64,000 bases of DNA from NCBI GenBank assembly GCA_018971305.1, contig JAGXBC010000002.1, forward strand, positions 62,001 through 126,000. The letters run 5' to 3'. This document shows positions 1 through 8,832 of the stretch, piece after piece. Each line of letters begins with the position of its first letter. The first letter of the stretch is position 1. Both the position numbers and the translations under genes were made by a program. Origin of the DNA: Patescibacteria group bacterium (GTDB lineage: Bacteria; Patescibacteria; Paceibacteria; UBA6257; 2-01-FULL-56-20). The notes beneath the pieces are model-generated. The model saw only the letters and a list, made by a program, of their open reading frames with translations. It had not been told where the DNA came from and did not search any database.

Positions 1-144
1 GCACAATCCGCATTTTCCCGGCTCAGGATATTTCATAGATACCTGCCAGGGGCGATCCGCTCTGGTGATATTTTTTACCTTATCCCTCGTACCGCCGCTC
101 AAAGTAGAAAAGCCAGTCAAAAAAGTTTGGATTTCTCCTGCCAT
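1..144 (-). CDS. Partial hypothetical protein (N-terminal 48 residues)
   Basis: An open frame runs from an ATG at 144 on the minus strand off the left window edge. A purine-rich GGAGGG lies about 10 nt upstream of this ATG, and two other nearby ATGs are out of frame, which supports this start. The visible part begins MAGEIQTFLTGF and ends with a CGLC (Cys-x2-Cys) at the truncation, which could be the first half of a zinc or redox site. No family is recognisable from 48 residues. It is divergent from the glycosyltransferase that starts at 243. Confidence 0.5.
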   Translation of the reverse strand, partial: MAGEIQTFLTGFSTLSGGTRDKVKNITRADRPWQVSMKYPEPGKCGLC

Positions 145-207
145 TGTTCCATCCCTCCATTATTCGGATTTGTATTGCTGCCAGCATTGTAATTTTTATT
201 TAATTGT

Positions 208-236
208 TTGTCAAATCACATTTTTTTTGATATTTT
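208..236 (+). promoter_or_regulatory. Candidate promoter of GT2 gene
   Basis: TTGTCA (208-213), a 17-bp spacer and TATTTT (231-236) end 6 nt before the ATG at 243. The spacing is ideal but the -10 is weak. It would give a nearly leaderless transcript. Confidence 0.35.
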
Positions 237-242
237 GATTTA

Positions 243-1070
243 ATGGTGCAGCCCAAAGTCAGTATTCTGATGGCAACATGGAACCGTTCCGGCATAATCG
301 GCAAGACTATTGAATCCGTGCGCGGGCAGAGCTTCCAAGATTGGGAATTGATAATTTCCGATGACGGCTCAACCGACAATACGCCGCAAGTCGTTGCCGA
401 GTGGCAAAAAAAAGAGCCACGCATTATTTATTTGCGGAGCGAAATTAATCAGGGTATTTCCAAAAACTACAATATGGGCTTGCGCTCGGCAAAAGGAGAA
501 TACGTGGCGATAATAGACGACGACGATCCGTGGTGCGAAAAAGAAAAACTGCAAAAACAAGTTGATTTTTTGGACAAAAACAGAGATTACGCAGGTTGCG
601 GAGCCGGCATAATAGTAGTCGATAGACAAGGAAAAGAATTGTATCGCTATTTAAAGCCCCAAACGGACGAGCAGATTCGCGGGAAAACACTTTTTTCAAA
701 TCCTATGGCCAATAGTACGACGATGTTCCGCCGAGAATTGGGCGAGAAAGTGGGCTGGTACGACGAGACCATGCCATATTCCGGCGACCGGGATTTTTGG
801 CTAAAGATCGGCCTGAGGGGAAAACTATATAACTTTCCGGAATATTTTTCTTATTACACTATGAGCGGTAATAATACCTCTATTGTAAATATCAGGCCGC
901 ATCTCAGGGCATCGCTTATAGTAATGCGCCGCTACAAAGAAAATTATCCGCACTACGCCTTAGCGCTGCTTTTCAATTGGGTTCAGTACATCTATTCTTT
1001 TTTACCGGCTTTTATACGGAGCTTGGTCCATTACTCTCTGGCGAGGCTGAAGCGGCTGGTCGTAGGATAA
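243..1070 (+). CDS. Family 2 glycosyltransferase
   Basis: GT-A fold glycosyltransferase of the GT2 family that would move a sugar from a nucleotide donor to a glycan or lipid acceptor on the cytoplasmic face. The N-terminus shows the GT2 opening (VSILMATWNR, residues 6-15), the nucleotide-binding DDGSTDNT (40-47) and an acidic IDDDDPW (91-97) in the position of the metal-binding DXD. Length (275 aa) is usual for a soluble single-domain GT2. It overlaps the convergent flippase gene tail to tail by 59 bp, so both C-termini are encoded on opposite strands of the same DNA. The surrounding flippase and sugar-phosphate transferase point to surface polysaccharide synthesis; donor and acceptor cannot be read from sequence. 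Confidence 0.88.
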   Translation: MVQPKVSILMATWNRSGIIGKTIESVRGQSFQDWELIISDDGSTDNTPQVVAEWQKKEPRIIYLRSEINQGISKNYNMGLRSAKGEYVAIIDDDDPWCEKEKLQKQVDFLDKNRDYAGCGAGIIVVDRQGKELYRYLKPQTDEQIRGKTLFSNPMANSTTMFRRELGEKVGWYDETMPYSGDRDFWLKIGLRGKLYNFPEYFSYYTMSGNNTSIVNIRPHLRASLIVMRRYKENYPHYALALLFNWVQYIYSFLPAFIRSLVHYSLARLKRLVVG

Positions 1071-2520
1071 ACTTTAATTCTTTAAATAGCGGTTCCTTTA
1101 GCGCGAGAAGAGCGAGGAAGTAGATCGCGGCTCCGATGATGATGTCTATAATCACGTTAAGCTGGAGATTTTTTATCACAATAATGGCGCAAGACATAAT
1201 AGCCGCGGCAATAATTATCTTTTTAAGATGGCGGACAATTTGAAAATAATCTATTTTTTTGGCTGCATATCTTACGTAGATATTGCTTATAAGTTGTGCG
1301 AGGAAAGTTGCCACAGCAGAACCATTTATGCCGAACCTTGGTATTAAGATCAGGTCAAAGATTACATTGCACGCGCCTCCGATCGCCGCATAAATAGTTA
1401 TATTTTTCTGTCTGTTGTTCGCAAAGATAAACAAAGTAATTATAGTTATGGGGAAATCTATCAGGATTGTGGCCATTAGCATTTGGAAGGAAAATGTTCC
1501 GCCAAGATAAGGAGATCCGAATACGAACCCTATTATTTTTGTGCCCAACAGAATCCCGCCGAGCGCGGTGGGGATAGCGACTAGGTACATAATTCCAAGA
1601 GCTCTTTCTAAGACATCTCTCTTTCTCCGCTTGTCGTTTGAGGCCGCGAGCCTAGAAAAAATGGGAAGTAAGCTCCAGGCTAGAGTAGCGGGGATTAAGT
1701 AGAGAAGCTGCACTATTCTTTGCGCCGCGGAATAAAGTCCGACATCTTGGGTGGAGCGTAGCCAGCCTATAATTAATATGTCCGTGCTAATCATAAGCGA
1801 ACCCAAAACTCCGGATAGGGCCATCGGCCAGCCTATGGCAAGAATATGTTTTACCCATTTAAAGTAAAAATTTTTGAATAATCCAGATAAATAATCTTTC
1901 AAAATAACAACAGAAGCCAACATGCCCACCCCGGTTCCTGCTGCATAGGCATATGTAAGCGCAGTCACCGTTTTCGATGTATAAAGAGCTATGAATCCGA
2001 ATATGACGATGGCAATATTTGTGAGAAAATAAAGACCGGCTTCCCACTCCATTTTTTCCAACGATCTCGCAATCGCATTACCCAATTCTCTGAAGGTGTC
2101 AAAGATTACTATAAACACGACTATAGGCAATATGGCTTTTATTCCCGGTTCAGAAGTAAAATGCGGCGCCAAAAACAATATCAGTACCGCGCTTAAAATA
2201 ACCAGAAGCAGTTTAAGCACGAACGACGTGGAGACTATTTGCTTTTGAACCATCGGTTCGCTCTTCAGGCGATTCGTTTCCCGGACGATGATCGGATTTA
2301 TTCCTACGTCCGTAAATGAGGTGACAAACGCCGCCAGGGCCAGGGCATAGGAAAAAACACCCCATTCGGCTGCACCCAAGACGCGCGCAGAATAAATTAT
2401 AATAGCTGACCTGATTAATCTCCCACCGATATTACTGAGGCCGAGCCAAAATGTGTTTTTGGCTATAGTCTGGCGGGTGGTTTGGTTTTGGAACAGCAAC
2501 CCCTTTATTTTTTTGAACAT
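1012..2520 (-). CDS. Wzx/MATE-like polysaccharide flippase
   Basis: Polytopic membrane protein of 502 aa with about 12-14 hydrophobic helices and the layout of the polysaccharide biosynthesis (oligosaccharide flippase, MOP superfamily) proteins. The expected role is flipping undecaprenyl-linked oligosaccharide across the cytoplasmic membrane. The N-terminus (TIAKNTFWLGLSNIGGRLIR, about residues 18-37) matches the usual opening of the family. A TATAAT on the minus strand (2527-2532) ends 6 nt before the ATG, with no Shine-Dalgarno, so the transcript may be leaderless. It lies within a glycan cluster with GT2 and GT4 enzymes and a polyprenyl glycosylphosphotransferase, which supports the assignment. 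The transported glycan is unknown. Confidence 0.86.
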   Translation of the reverse strand: MFKKIKGLLFQNQTTRQTIAKNTFWLGLSNIGGRLIRSAIIIYSARVLGAAEWGVFSYALALAAFVTSFTDVGINPIIVRETNRLKSEPMVQKQIVSTSFVLKLLLVILSAVLILFLAPHFTSEPGIKAILPIVVFIVIFDTFRELGNAIARSLEKMEWEAGLYFLTNIAIVIFGFIALYTSKTVTALTYAYAAGTGVGMLASVVILKDYLSGLFKNFYFKWVKHILAIGWPMALSGVLGSLMISTDILIIGWLRSTQDVGLYSAAQRIVQLLYLIPATLAWSLLPIFSRLAASNDKRRKRDVLERALGIMYLVAIPTALGGILLGTKIIGFVFGSPYLGGTFSFQMLMATILIDFPITIITLFIFANNRQKNITIYAAIGGACNVIFDLILIPRFGINGSAVATFLAQLISNIYVRYAAKKIDYFQIVRHLKKIIIAAAIMSCAIIVIKNLQLNVIIDIIIGAAIYFLALLALKEPLFKELKFILRPAASASPESNGPSSV

Positions 2521-2604
2521 TGATGTATTATACTTACGATATAGAGATTAAATTTCACTTCACTGCCAAGTATAACTTAACATTTTTTCTGCGATATCTC
2601 CATT

Positions 2605-3102
2605 ATGCCTGCGAAAAAAAAGATAACTAAAAAAAAGAAAGTTGTTGCCGTAAGCGGGGGATTTGATCCGCTGCACATCGGTCATGTGCGTCTGTTCCAG
2701 ACAGCAAAAAAACTCGGGGATGAACTAGTGGTTATTCTTAACAACGATAATTGGCTGAAGAAGAAAAAGGGTTATGCCTTCATGCACGAAGAGGAACGCC
2801 GGGAAGTGATTGAGGCGATAAAAGGCGTTGACCGGGTTTTGCTGACACGTCATGGGGTGAATCCGAAAGATATGAGCGTTTCCCGGGAACTCCGTAGATT
2901 AAAACCGCATATTTTCGCTAACGGCGGAGATAGAAATAAAGCCGATGCGGCGAATCCCAGATCCCCCCTTTATAAAGACATAAACACTTGTAAAGATTTG
3001 GGAATCGAAATGATCTTCAGTATCGGCCACGGCGGCAAGATACAATCCAGTTCCTGGCTTATTGCCAAGTACGAGAAGGTTTTGGATAAGAAGCGGAAAT
3101 AA
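2605..3102 (+). CDS. Cytidylyltransferase-like nucleotidyltransferase
   Basis: 165-aa protein of the HxGH nucleotidyltransferase superfamily, closest in look to glycerol-3-phosphate cytidylyltransferase and RfaE/HldE domain II. The signature SGGFDPLHIGHVRLF near residues 17-31 carries the HIGH catalytic motif. Such enzymes activate a phosphorylated alcohol or sugar with CTP or ATP. The N-terminus is very lysine-rich (MPAKKKITKKKK), a basic tail outside the catalytic core. The gene lies between the flippase and the sugar phosphotransferase, so activation of a polyol or heptose-like unit for surface glycans is a reasonable inference. The substrate is not deducible; a phosphopantetheine or nicotinate role is less likely given the context. 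Confidence 0.75.
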   Translation: MPAKKKITKKKKVVAVSGGFDPLHIGHVRLFQTAKKLGDELVVILNNDNWLKKKKGYAFMHEEERREVIEAIKGVDRVLLTRHGVNPKDMSVSRELRRLKPHIFANGGDRNKADAANPRSPLYKDINTCKDLGIEMIFSIGHGGKIQSSSWLIAKYEKVLDKKRK

Positions 3103-3191
3103 AATTTACCGGTCCCAGATTAGAATCTACATACCCCTCAGCGTGCGAGTTAATGAGTTCAGCCTGGTTACGATTATTTTCATTAATTATA

Positions 3192-4550
3192 TTATTCCGG
3201 AGTTACGAATAAGGTCTTAATGGTCTTAAGTATGATGGCTAAGTCCAAAATCGGCGACCGATTCTTAATATAATAGATGTCGTATTGTAATTTCTCCACG
3301 ACATCGTCTTCGGAGAGATCGGCGCGGTGATGAATTTGCGCCCAGCCCGTTACGCCCGGTTTTACCAAGTGGCGGATTTCGTAGTAGGGAATTTTCTCCT
3401 CCAAAACCTTCACGAATTCCGGGCGCTCCGGCCTTGGTCCGACAAAAGACAGATTGCCCTTAATGATATTCCAGAGTTGAGGCAGCTCGTCGAGGTGTGT
3501 GTGACGCAGAAATTTGCCGAATGCCGTAGTTCGAGAATCGCCTTGTTTTGCCCATTCGGCCCCCTTTGTTTCCGCCGAACCGTCTGCGGCAAGAGCATGC
3601 ATCGTTCGGAATTTATAAAAGGTAAAGCCGCGGCCGTGTCTACCAACTCTCTGTTGTTTATAAATAACGGGCCCGGGAGATGAAAGTTTTGTGACGATCG
3701 CGAATAATAGCAGTAGGGGAGAAAGGATTATAGCTAATATAATAGCGGCCAGGAATTCCCAGGCGCCTTTTAATTGGTCGTAGAATTTTTGATGATCTGC
3801 CAAATTTTCTATGAACCATGACTCTTCCAAGTCCGCTAAAGGTATTTTTCTCGCTACTAATTCGTAGAAATTGGGCAGGTCCTTTATTTCCACGCCGTCA
3901 TTTAAGAAATCATAGAACAGTTTTGTCAGTTTAGGATTGTTCTTTAGCTTGCGCGATATCACGAGCAGATTTACCTTTCCTGATGCCACGGCCTCGCTTA
4001 ATTTTTTCGGATTATTTGCGATGTCGTTTCCGTCGAAAGAAGAAACTATTTCGTATCCCAGGTTGCTCATCCATTCACGGTCAAGGCGATCGGTGGTTTT
4101 TATATTCTCGGAATCGTTACCGTTAATGACTATAACCTTGTTGGGAGCTTCTTTGGTTGACATAGTCTTGTTGAATTCTCGTCTCCATAAAATCTCTGCG
4201 ATAGCGAAGACCATAAGGAATAAGAACAGATTGGTCTTCGGCGTGATGCCGAAGATGGGTATCAGGTAGAAAAATAATACAGCAACGCCCGCGCTCACAG
4301 AGAGCGTCAGCCAGAATATCTTTATGAATTCCAGGTTGTTGCGCAGGCGCCTCAAGTCGTAAAGGCCGGCAATATAAAATATCACTAACCAGGTGGCGAA
4401 AATTATCGTGAATGGGTACAGATGCGCTCCTATCTGTTTATAAAATCCCGATTGGTAACGCAGAATAAGGGCCGAGAGAAGCGATAGATAGAGCGTTAAG
4501 ATATCGCCCAAGACGAGAATGGCGACCCTGATTTTATTTAATAGGTTCAT
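3192..4550 (-). CDS. Polyprenyl-phosphate glycosylphosphotransferase
   Basis: Initiating enzyme for surface glycan synthesis: transfers a sugar-1-phosphate from a UDP-sugar to undecaprenyl phosphate. The N-terminal part has about four to five hydrophobic helices, followed by a degenerate nucleotide-binding-like middle region and a C-terminal bacterial sugar transferase domain. The C-terminal domain shows SPGPVIYKQQRVG, FYKFRTM, DELPQLWNIIKGNLSFVGPR and KPGVTGWAQI, the standard WbaP/PglC-type landmarks. Length of 452 aa fits the large (PHPT/WbaP-like) type. Its start overlaps the end of the upstream GT2 gene by 4 bp, so the two are probably translationally coupled. Confidence 0.92.
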   Translation of the reverse strand: MNLLNKIRVAILVLGDILTLYLSLLSALILRYQSGFYKQIGAHLYPFTIIFATWLVIFYIAGLYDLRRLRNNLEFIKIFWLTLSVSAGVAVLFFYLIPIFGITPKTNLFLFLMVFAIAEILWRREFNKTMSTKEAPNKVIVINGNDSENIKTTDRLDREWMSNLGYEIVSSFDGNDIANNPKKLSEAVASGKVNLLVISRKLKNNPKLTKLFYDFLNDGVEIKDLPNFYELVARKIPLADLEESWFIENLADHQKFYDQLKGAWEFLAAIILAIILSPLLLLFAIVTKLSSPGPVIYKQQRVGRHGRGFTFYKFRTMHALAADGSAETKGAEWAKQGDSRTTAFGKFLRHTHLDELPQLWNIIKGNLSFVGPRPERPEFVKVLEEKIPYYEIRHLVKPGVTGWAQIHHRADLSEDDVVEKLQYDIYYIKNRSPILDLAIILKTIKTLFVTPE

Positions 4551-5461
4551 TTTTCTTTATTTTCTATTAAAGAGATTACGGCTCCTGATTTGATTATTAG
4601 TTTGTACCCTGCATATCCTATACCGAAAATGATTGTAAAAACAATCGATAGAACTATTATTGCCATTACGATCTCCTTTCGCTTGTTTATTGGTTTATAT
4701 TCTTTAAAGTTCTGCGATGGCGTATCCCGTATATCTATAGATGTTTTACTGAGTGGCTCTTTGAATAAAATCATAGAAAAATAATTCAAACTATAACGGG
4801 CAGCCATAGTGAAAAATCCCTCCTTGGCCAGCCTCCTTCCCGATGCGTAGATGGGTAGTCTGTAGGTGAATTTGACCCTTCCTACTTTGCCTATTCTTTG
4901 CGCTATGTCCGTGTCCTCGCCATAAAAATTTATTTCCGTATTATAGCCACCTATCTTTACCAGAGCGTCTTTTCTTAAAATAAAGTTTCCGCCCTGTAAC
5001 ATCGTGCCTCTGCGGAAGATTATATGATTTATAAAATTAGTTAAAAGCCCCAGGGGATAGAATATGACTCGGGCGAAAATATCCACACTCTTCGGCAGGT
5101 CATAATAAATGAATGGACCAGAGAGGGCTACAAGTTTTGGATTTTTGGAAAATTCATATATAACTTTTTTGACCCAGTTTTTCGTAAGAACCGTGTCGGC
5201 ATCAACGTTGGCAATAAGATCTCCGTTCGCAGCCAAAAAACCTGCTCTTCGGGCCCGCACCAGGCCTTTGTTTGGTTCGTAGACAACTTTTACGCCCGGA
5301 TATTTTTCGGCAGCCAATCTCGTGCCATCTGTGCTCGCATTATCAACGACGATAATCTCGGCATCATAGTCAGAATCCCTGAGCTCCTTTAAAATAGAAT
5401 CCAGGCATCGCCCCACATATTTTTCCTCATTGTAAGCGGGAATAACAAAGCTCAGCTTCAT
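4547..5461 (-). CDS. Family 2 glycosyltransferase with C-terminal membrane helix
   Basis: 304-aa GT2 enzyme. The N-terminus reads MKLSFVIPAYNEEKYVGRCL, followed by the nucleotide site VVDNASTDGT and the metal-binding NVDADT. Past the catalytic domain there is a hydrophobic segment (about residues 265-290, IVMAIIVLSIVFTIIFGIGY) that would anchor it in the membrane. It is the first gene of a minus-strand pair with the glycosylphosphotransferase (4-bp overlap), so it probably adds an early sugar to the lipid-linked primer. The ATG lies 8 nt behind a TATAAT box with no Shine-Dalgarno. The sugar is unknown. Confidence 0.87.
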   Translation of the reverse strand: MKLSFVIPAYNEEKYVGRCLDSILKELRDSDYDAEIIVVDNASTDGTRLAAEKYPGVKVVYEPNKGLVRARRAGFLAANGDLIANVDADTVLTKNWVKKVIYEFSKNPKLVALSGPFIYYDLPKSVDIFARVIFYPLGLLTNFINHIIFRRGTMLQGGNFILRKDALVKIGGYNTEINFYGEDTDIAQRIGKVGRVKFTYRLPIYASGRRLAKEGFFTMAARYSLNYFSMILFKEPLSKTSIDIRDTPSQNFKEYKPINKRKEIVMAIIVLSIVFTIIFGIGYAGYKLIIKSGAVISLIENKEK

Positions 5462-5469
5462 TTTTATTC

Positions 5470-5475
5470 ATTATA
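5470..5475 (-). promoter_or_regulatory. -10 box of GT2/sugar transferase operon
   Basis: TATAAT on the minus strand, 8 nt before the ATG at 5461. The gap matches that of the genes at 10295 and 51227, so the transcript probably starts at or beside the start codon. Confidence 0.45.
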
Positions 5476-5569
5476 TCCGTCTGCGGATTTTTAGTAAAAT
5501 TTTTGCCTAGACAGCAAGGTCAACGCATAACCCAATTATTGTGGGTAGTTTTAATGATAGTTGGGCAAC

Positions 5570-6388
5570 CTAGATTTTTTTTGTAAGATTTCCTATGAAA
5601 TTTTCAATGGCGTCAGCTACCTCCTTAACATTGTTTAATACAATAATATGATTGGCATTGTCGAGAATGACGAGCTTTGAATTTTTTATTATACCTGCTA
5701 GACCCAAGGCATTTTTTATCGGGACAATAGTGTCTTTTTTACCGTGTATAATTAATGTTGGTATGCTGATTTTGCTCCAATATTCTTCGTGGCTGAAATT
5801 ATAAATATGTTTTAAGCAGTATAAATAGGTGCGCAATCCGGTATTTGGAATATCCGCTGCCATTCTGCGTAAGTTCCAGTCCCCGGTATTAGGATATTTA
5901 GAATAATCAACGTGCCACCCGATTTTTGCAGTGCAAGGAAATATTTTGGAAATATTAACGCACCAACCGATAAGGAATTTAATGGCGTGTGCCAGCCAGA
6001 TGGTCTTTATCCCGAAGTTCGGACTCAGAAAAATTGTCGCCGCCACCTCCTTTTCGTATTTATATAATAATTCAAGCGTGACAAGCGTGCCGAACGAATG
6101 ACTTATTATAATATATTTTTTTAATTTTAAAAAACCTAGAATATCATGGACGTCTTCCGCAAAAAGACCTATTTCATAATCTTCGTAGCGACAAGGTTTT
6201 GCGGATTTACCATGACCACGAAGATCAATAGTTAGAAGATTGTATTTATTCTCAAAAATATTTTCATATGCTATCCATGCAGACGAACTTCCGGTTAAAC
6301 CATGTATAAAAACCAATGTAGGTCTATGCGGCAGAAACCCATTGGTCCTATAATAGACACCGTTCTTACGAAGAATAAACTCATCCAT
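5570..6388 (-). CDS. Alpha/beta hydrolase
   Basis: 272-aa serine hydrolase of the alpha/beta fold. Landmarks: the oxyanion-site VFIHGL (residues 26-31), the DLRGHGKS loop (55-62), a nucleophile elbow SHSFG (96-100) with Ser98 as likely nucleophile, an acid in IIHGKKDTIVP, and a late histidine in DNANHIIV. The first glycine of the usual GxSxG is replaced by Ser96, a tolerated variant. No signal peptide, so it is expected to be cytoplasmic. Esterase, lipase and C-C hydrolase functions are all possible. It sits between two glycosyltransferase genes, but nothing ties it chemically to glycan synthesis. Confidence 0.82.
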   Translation of the reverse strand: MDEFILRKNGVYYRTNGFLPHRPTLVFIHGLTGSSSAWIAYENIFENKYNLLTIDLRGHGKSAKPCRYEDYEIGLFAEDVHDILGFLKLKKYIIISHSFGTLVTLELLYKYEKEVAATIFLSPNFGIKTIWLAHAIKFLIGWCVNISKIFPCTAKIGWHVDYSKYPNTGDWNLRRMAADIPNTGLRTYLYCLKHIYNFSHEEYWSKISIPTLIIHGKKDTIVPIKNALGLAGIIKNSKLVILDNANHIIVLNNVKEVADAIENFIGNLTKKI

Positions 6389-6412
6389 ATTTTTATTTAT
6401 GATATCGGTGCG

Positions 6413-7606
6413 CTAAAAACCGGATTTTTTATACCCTTTAATAGCCCGTTCATAAATTTGCTCCCATTCCTTGGCTATTTCCGGAGCGGAAAATTTGTTG
6501 GCGAATATGCGCGCTCCTGCGCCGAATCTTTTTCTTTTATCTGAATTGGATAAAAGGGAAATAATGTTTTTAGCCAACGCTTTTTCGTCCCCTGGTTCTA
6601 TTAAGATGCCATTTTTGGAATTTATATATTCCGGTAAGGCGCGGGCTTTGACTCCTATAATCGGCAGGCCACAAGCCATGGCTTGCATCATTACCATGCT
6701 TTGCGTGTCGGAAGTACTGGTAATTACAAAAATTTTTGCGGCGTTATAGACCTCTGCCAGCGCAGGTTTTTCCAAGAATCCCAGAAACTTAACATTGTCT
6801 TCAACGTTAAGGGATTTTGCGAGGGATCGCAGATCTTTTTCGCCGACTCCTTTCCCGGCGATGACCAGTTCCACCGAAGGGATTTTTCTTTTTATCAAAG
6901 GCAGGGCTTTTATGATAACGTCAATATTTCTTTCCGGAGATAATCTGCCGGCATGGACGATAGTATTTTCCGAAAAACCAAATTTTTTTCTCAGCCAATT
7001 TTTATCGGCGAGCGGTTGAAAAGTAACGGTGTCTATCGGATTAGAAATTACATGGCATTCTCCGCGAAAGCCGAAATGTTCCATTTCCTCTATCACTGAG
7101 CGCGATGGAGCGGTAGTAAGGAGGCAGTGGGAGTAATACCAGTTGACATATCTGATAATCAAATCATCCAGCCATTCATGGTGCAGGGGAGCGTAGCGGA
7201 GGAATTCTTTGATGGCCGTATGATTCGTGCCGATGAAAGGTTTTCCTAATAATTTTGCCGCCAAGAGGCCTTCTATGCCTACACCGAAGAACAGTTGGCT
7301 GTGTATTATGTCGGGATTAAATTTCTTAACCTTGAAGTAACTCAGGCCGGTTGGGATGACCGCCCTTCCCTGGCCGGTTCCTGCGCCGAAATACAGCGAC
7401 GGGAATCTGGTTATAGTAATGTTAGCTCCCAGGTCAATTTCTCCCGGCTCCAAGCCGGCTACGCGGTAGTTTTTGGGGGAGTAGCGCGGCACGTAGAAGT
7501 TAATAAAATGCCCGCGCTTAGCGAGTTCATTGGACAGACCTATTATTGAATCCGATATGCCCGATAGTTCGGGATAAAAATTGTCGGAGAAGATGGCGAT
7601 TTTCAT
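6413..7606 (-). CDS. GT4-family glycosyltransferase
   Basis: GT-B fold glycosyltransferase (397 aa from the chosen start). The opening MKIAIFSDNFYPELSGISD is the standard GT4 N-terminus. An in-frame ATG at 7663 would add 19 unrelated residues and run into the divergent gene, so 7606 is preferred. The C-terminal half shows the donor site: HAGRLSPERN, ELVIAGKG and the E-x7-E type segment STSDTQSMVMMQAMACGLPI. Related enzymes include phosphatidylinositol mannosyltransferases and diglucosyl-diacylglycerol synthases, so a lipid or polyprenyl acceptor is possible. A TATACT on the minus strand (7616-7621) lies 9 nt upstream. Confidence 0.9.
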   Translation of the reverse strand: MKIAIFSDNFYPELSGISDSIIGLSNELAKRGHFINFYVPRYSPKNYRVAGLEPGEIDLGANITITRFPSLYFGAGTGQGRAVIPTGLSYFKVKKFNPDIIHSQLFFGVGIEGLLAAKLLGKPFIGTNHTAIKEFLRYAPLHHEWLDDLIIRYVNWYYSHCLLTTAPSRSVIEEMEHFGFRGECHVISNPIDTVTFQPLADKNWLRKKFGFSENTIVHAGRLSPERNIDVIIKALPLIKRKIPSVELVIAGKGVGEKDLRSLAKSLNVEDNVKFLGFLEKPALAEVYNAAKIFVITSTSDTQSMVMMQAMACGLPIIGVKARALPEYINSKNGILIEPGDEKALAKNIISLLSNSDKRKRFGAGARIFANKFSAPEIAKEWEQIYERAIKGYKKSGF

Positions 7607-7615
7607 TAATTTAAT

Positions 7616-7623
7616 AGTATAAT
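7616..7623. promoter_or_regulatory. Overlapping divergent -10 boxes
   Basis: The 8-bp AGTATAAT reads TATAAT on the plus strand (7618-7623, toward the gene at 7645) and TATACT on the minus strand (toward the GT4 gene at 7606). The two promoters would share DNA and could not fire together. No clear -35 is visible on either side. Confidence 0.4.
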
Positions 7624-7644
7624 GAAAGATAAATAACTTCATCC

Positions 7645-8826
7645 ATGGTCGAAAAATTTCCAAAGTCGGCAGAAAACAATATGGAGTTTCGGGGGACAGT
7701 TAGCGATAATTCCGAGAAGGAAAGTGGAGTAGTCGCGGCAGATAAAGGCATTGTCAATAAAATAAGAAACGCTATAAATAGCAAGGTTATGGAATCGCGG
7801 AAGCCATCTCCTTACGAGACTACGGTTGGTATTTATGGCGGAAAATTGGATAAAGATAAAGATGGGCGATTGGTATACGATACTAGGGGTCTTTGGTCGC
7901 GGATTGATCAATTGGGTGATAGGGTTCTTAGGTCTTTCGACGAACATCATGCGAAAAATCCTATAAAGATGGCCCTGCGCAACCCGAAAGAATTTTTAAA
8001 ACTTCTACCGCTTATAGTAGATTCCAAACGCTATCGCGGAACTCCCGAGCAGACTATGGACAACGTCAAGCGCTTCGGTTTAGAGGAATATTACGGTCCG
8101 CACGAATGGGGGATAGAGATAAAAGACCAAGAGGTATTCAAAAATGCTATCGGCTTGCAGGACATTTTCCGGCAAGACAAAATAGATTCTCCTGTTCTGA
8201 ATGGCATCGACCGCTTCGAGTCTACTGGGAGAGCGGTTGATTATATGCGTGAGTTACATGAAAAAGCCGGTGGTATCGCCGAAGGGAACGCCTATATGTT
8301 TTTATTTACCGAAAAAGAGGGTAATAAGGTTGACAAGCCGATTTTGATGATACCGACGGAGGTATATAATTCGAAGAAAAATATCTCCGAGGTAGAGAAA
8401 AAAGCAACGGACTTCCTCGATTTTTTGGCGAGCGTAGGGTTTGAAGAATATAGGCGTTCTAATGATTGGGAAAGCGTGAGGAAGGTGCTTGATTTGGCTC
8501 TTGACCACTATGGTGACAAAAAAATTATTTCCATTGTTGCTTCTTATGTGCGGCGCGGGCGGCTTACCCTGGCGAACGATATAGCTTTCAGGGATGGCTT
8601 TGGATTTGATGCAAGCGAGAAAACAGCCGAAGTTGGTAACAACGCAATCACTAAAAAACCGGCCAGCACCTCGCGAACTTATCGACTTAGCCATCAGGTT
8701 TTTTCCGCCCACAATACACAGCGTTTGACAGCCGATCCGCGGATAACAACAGAGTTAAGGAATGTAGTTGTGGATCGTTGTAATAATTACGTTAGGTCTA
8801 TGAGTGGCGAAGAAATTAGTGGATAG
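7645..8826 (+). CDS. Hypothetical protein, 393 aa
   Basis: No family recognised. The protein has no signal peptide or membrane helix and is charged throughout. The middle (about residues 190-310) alternates short strands and helices (for example AYMFLFTEKEG, ILMIPTEVY, KIISIVASYVRRGRL) in a way that faintly recalls nucleotide-dependent kinase-like folds, but no catalytic loop is clear. The last 60 residues are polar and probably disordered. It is divergent from the GT4 gene and ends 6 bp before the convergent DedA gene. Start at 7645 is the first ATG after the -10 box; an internal ATG at 7681 is an alternative. The open frame length and codon pattern support a real gene. Confidence 0.7.
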   Translation: MVEKFPKSAENNMEFRGTVSDNSEKESGVVAADKGIVNKIRNAINSKVMESRKPSPYETTVGIYGGKLDKDKDGRLVYDTRGLWSRIDQLGDRVLRSFDEHHAKNPIKMALRNPKEFLKLLPLIVDSKRYRGTPEQTMDNVKRFGLEEYYGPHEWGIEIKDQEVFKNAIGLQDIFRQDKIDSPVLNGIDRFESTGRAVDYMRELHEKAGGIAEGNAYMFLFTEKEGNKVDKPILMIPTEVYNSKKNISEVEKKATDFLDFLASVGFEEYRRSNDWESVRKVLDLALDHYGDKKIISIVASYVRRGRLTLANDIAFRDGFGFDASEKTAEVGNNAITKKPASTSRTYRLSHQVFSAHNTQRLTADPRITTELRNVVVDRCNNYVRSMSGEEISG

Positions 8827-8832
8827 CGATTT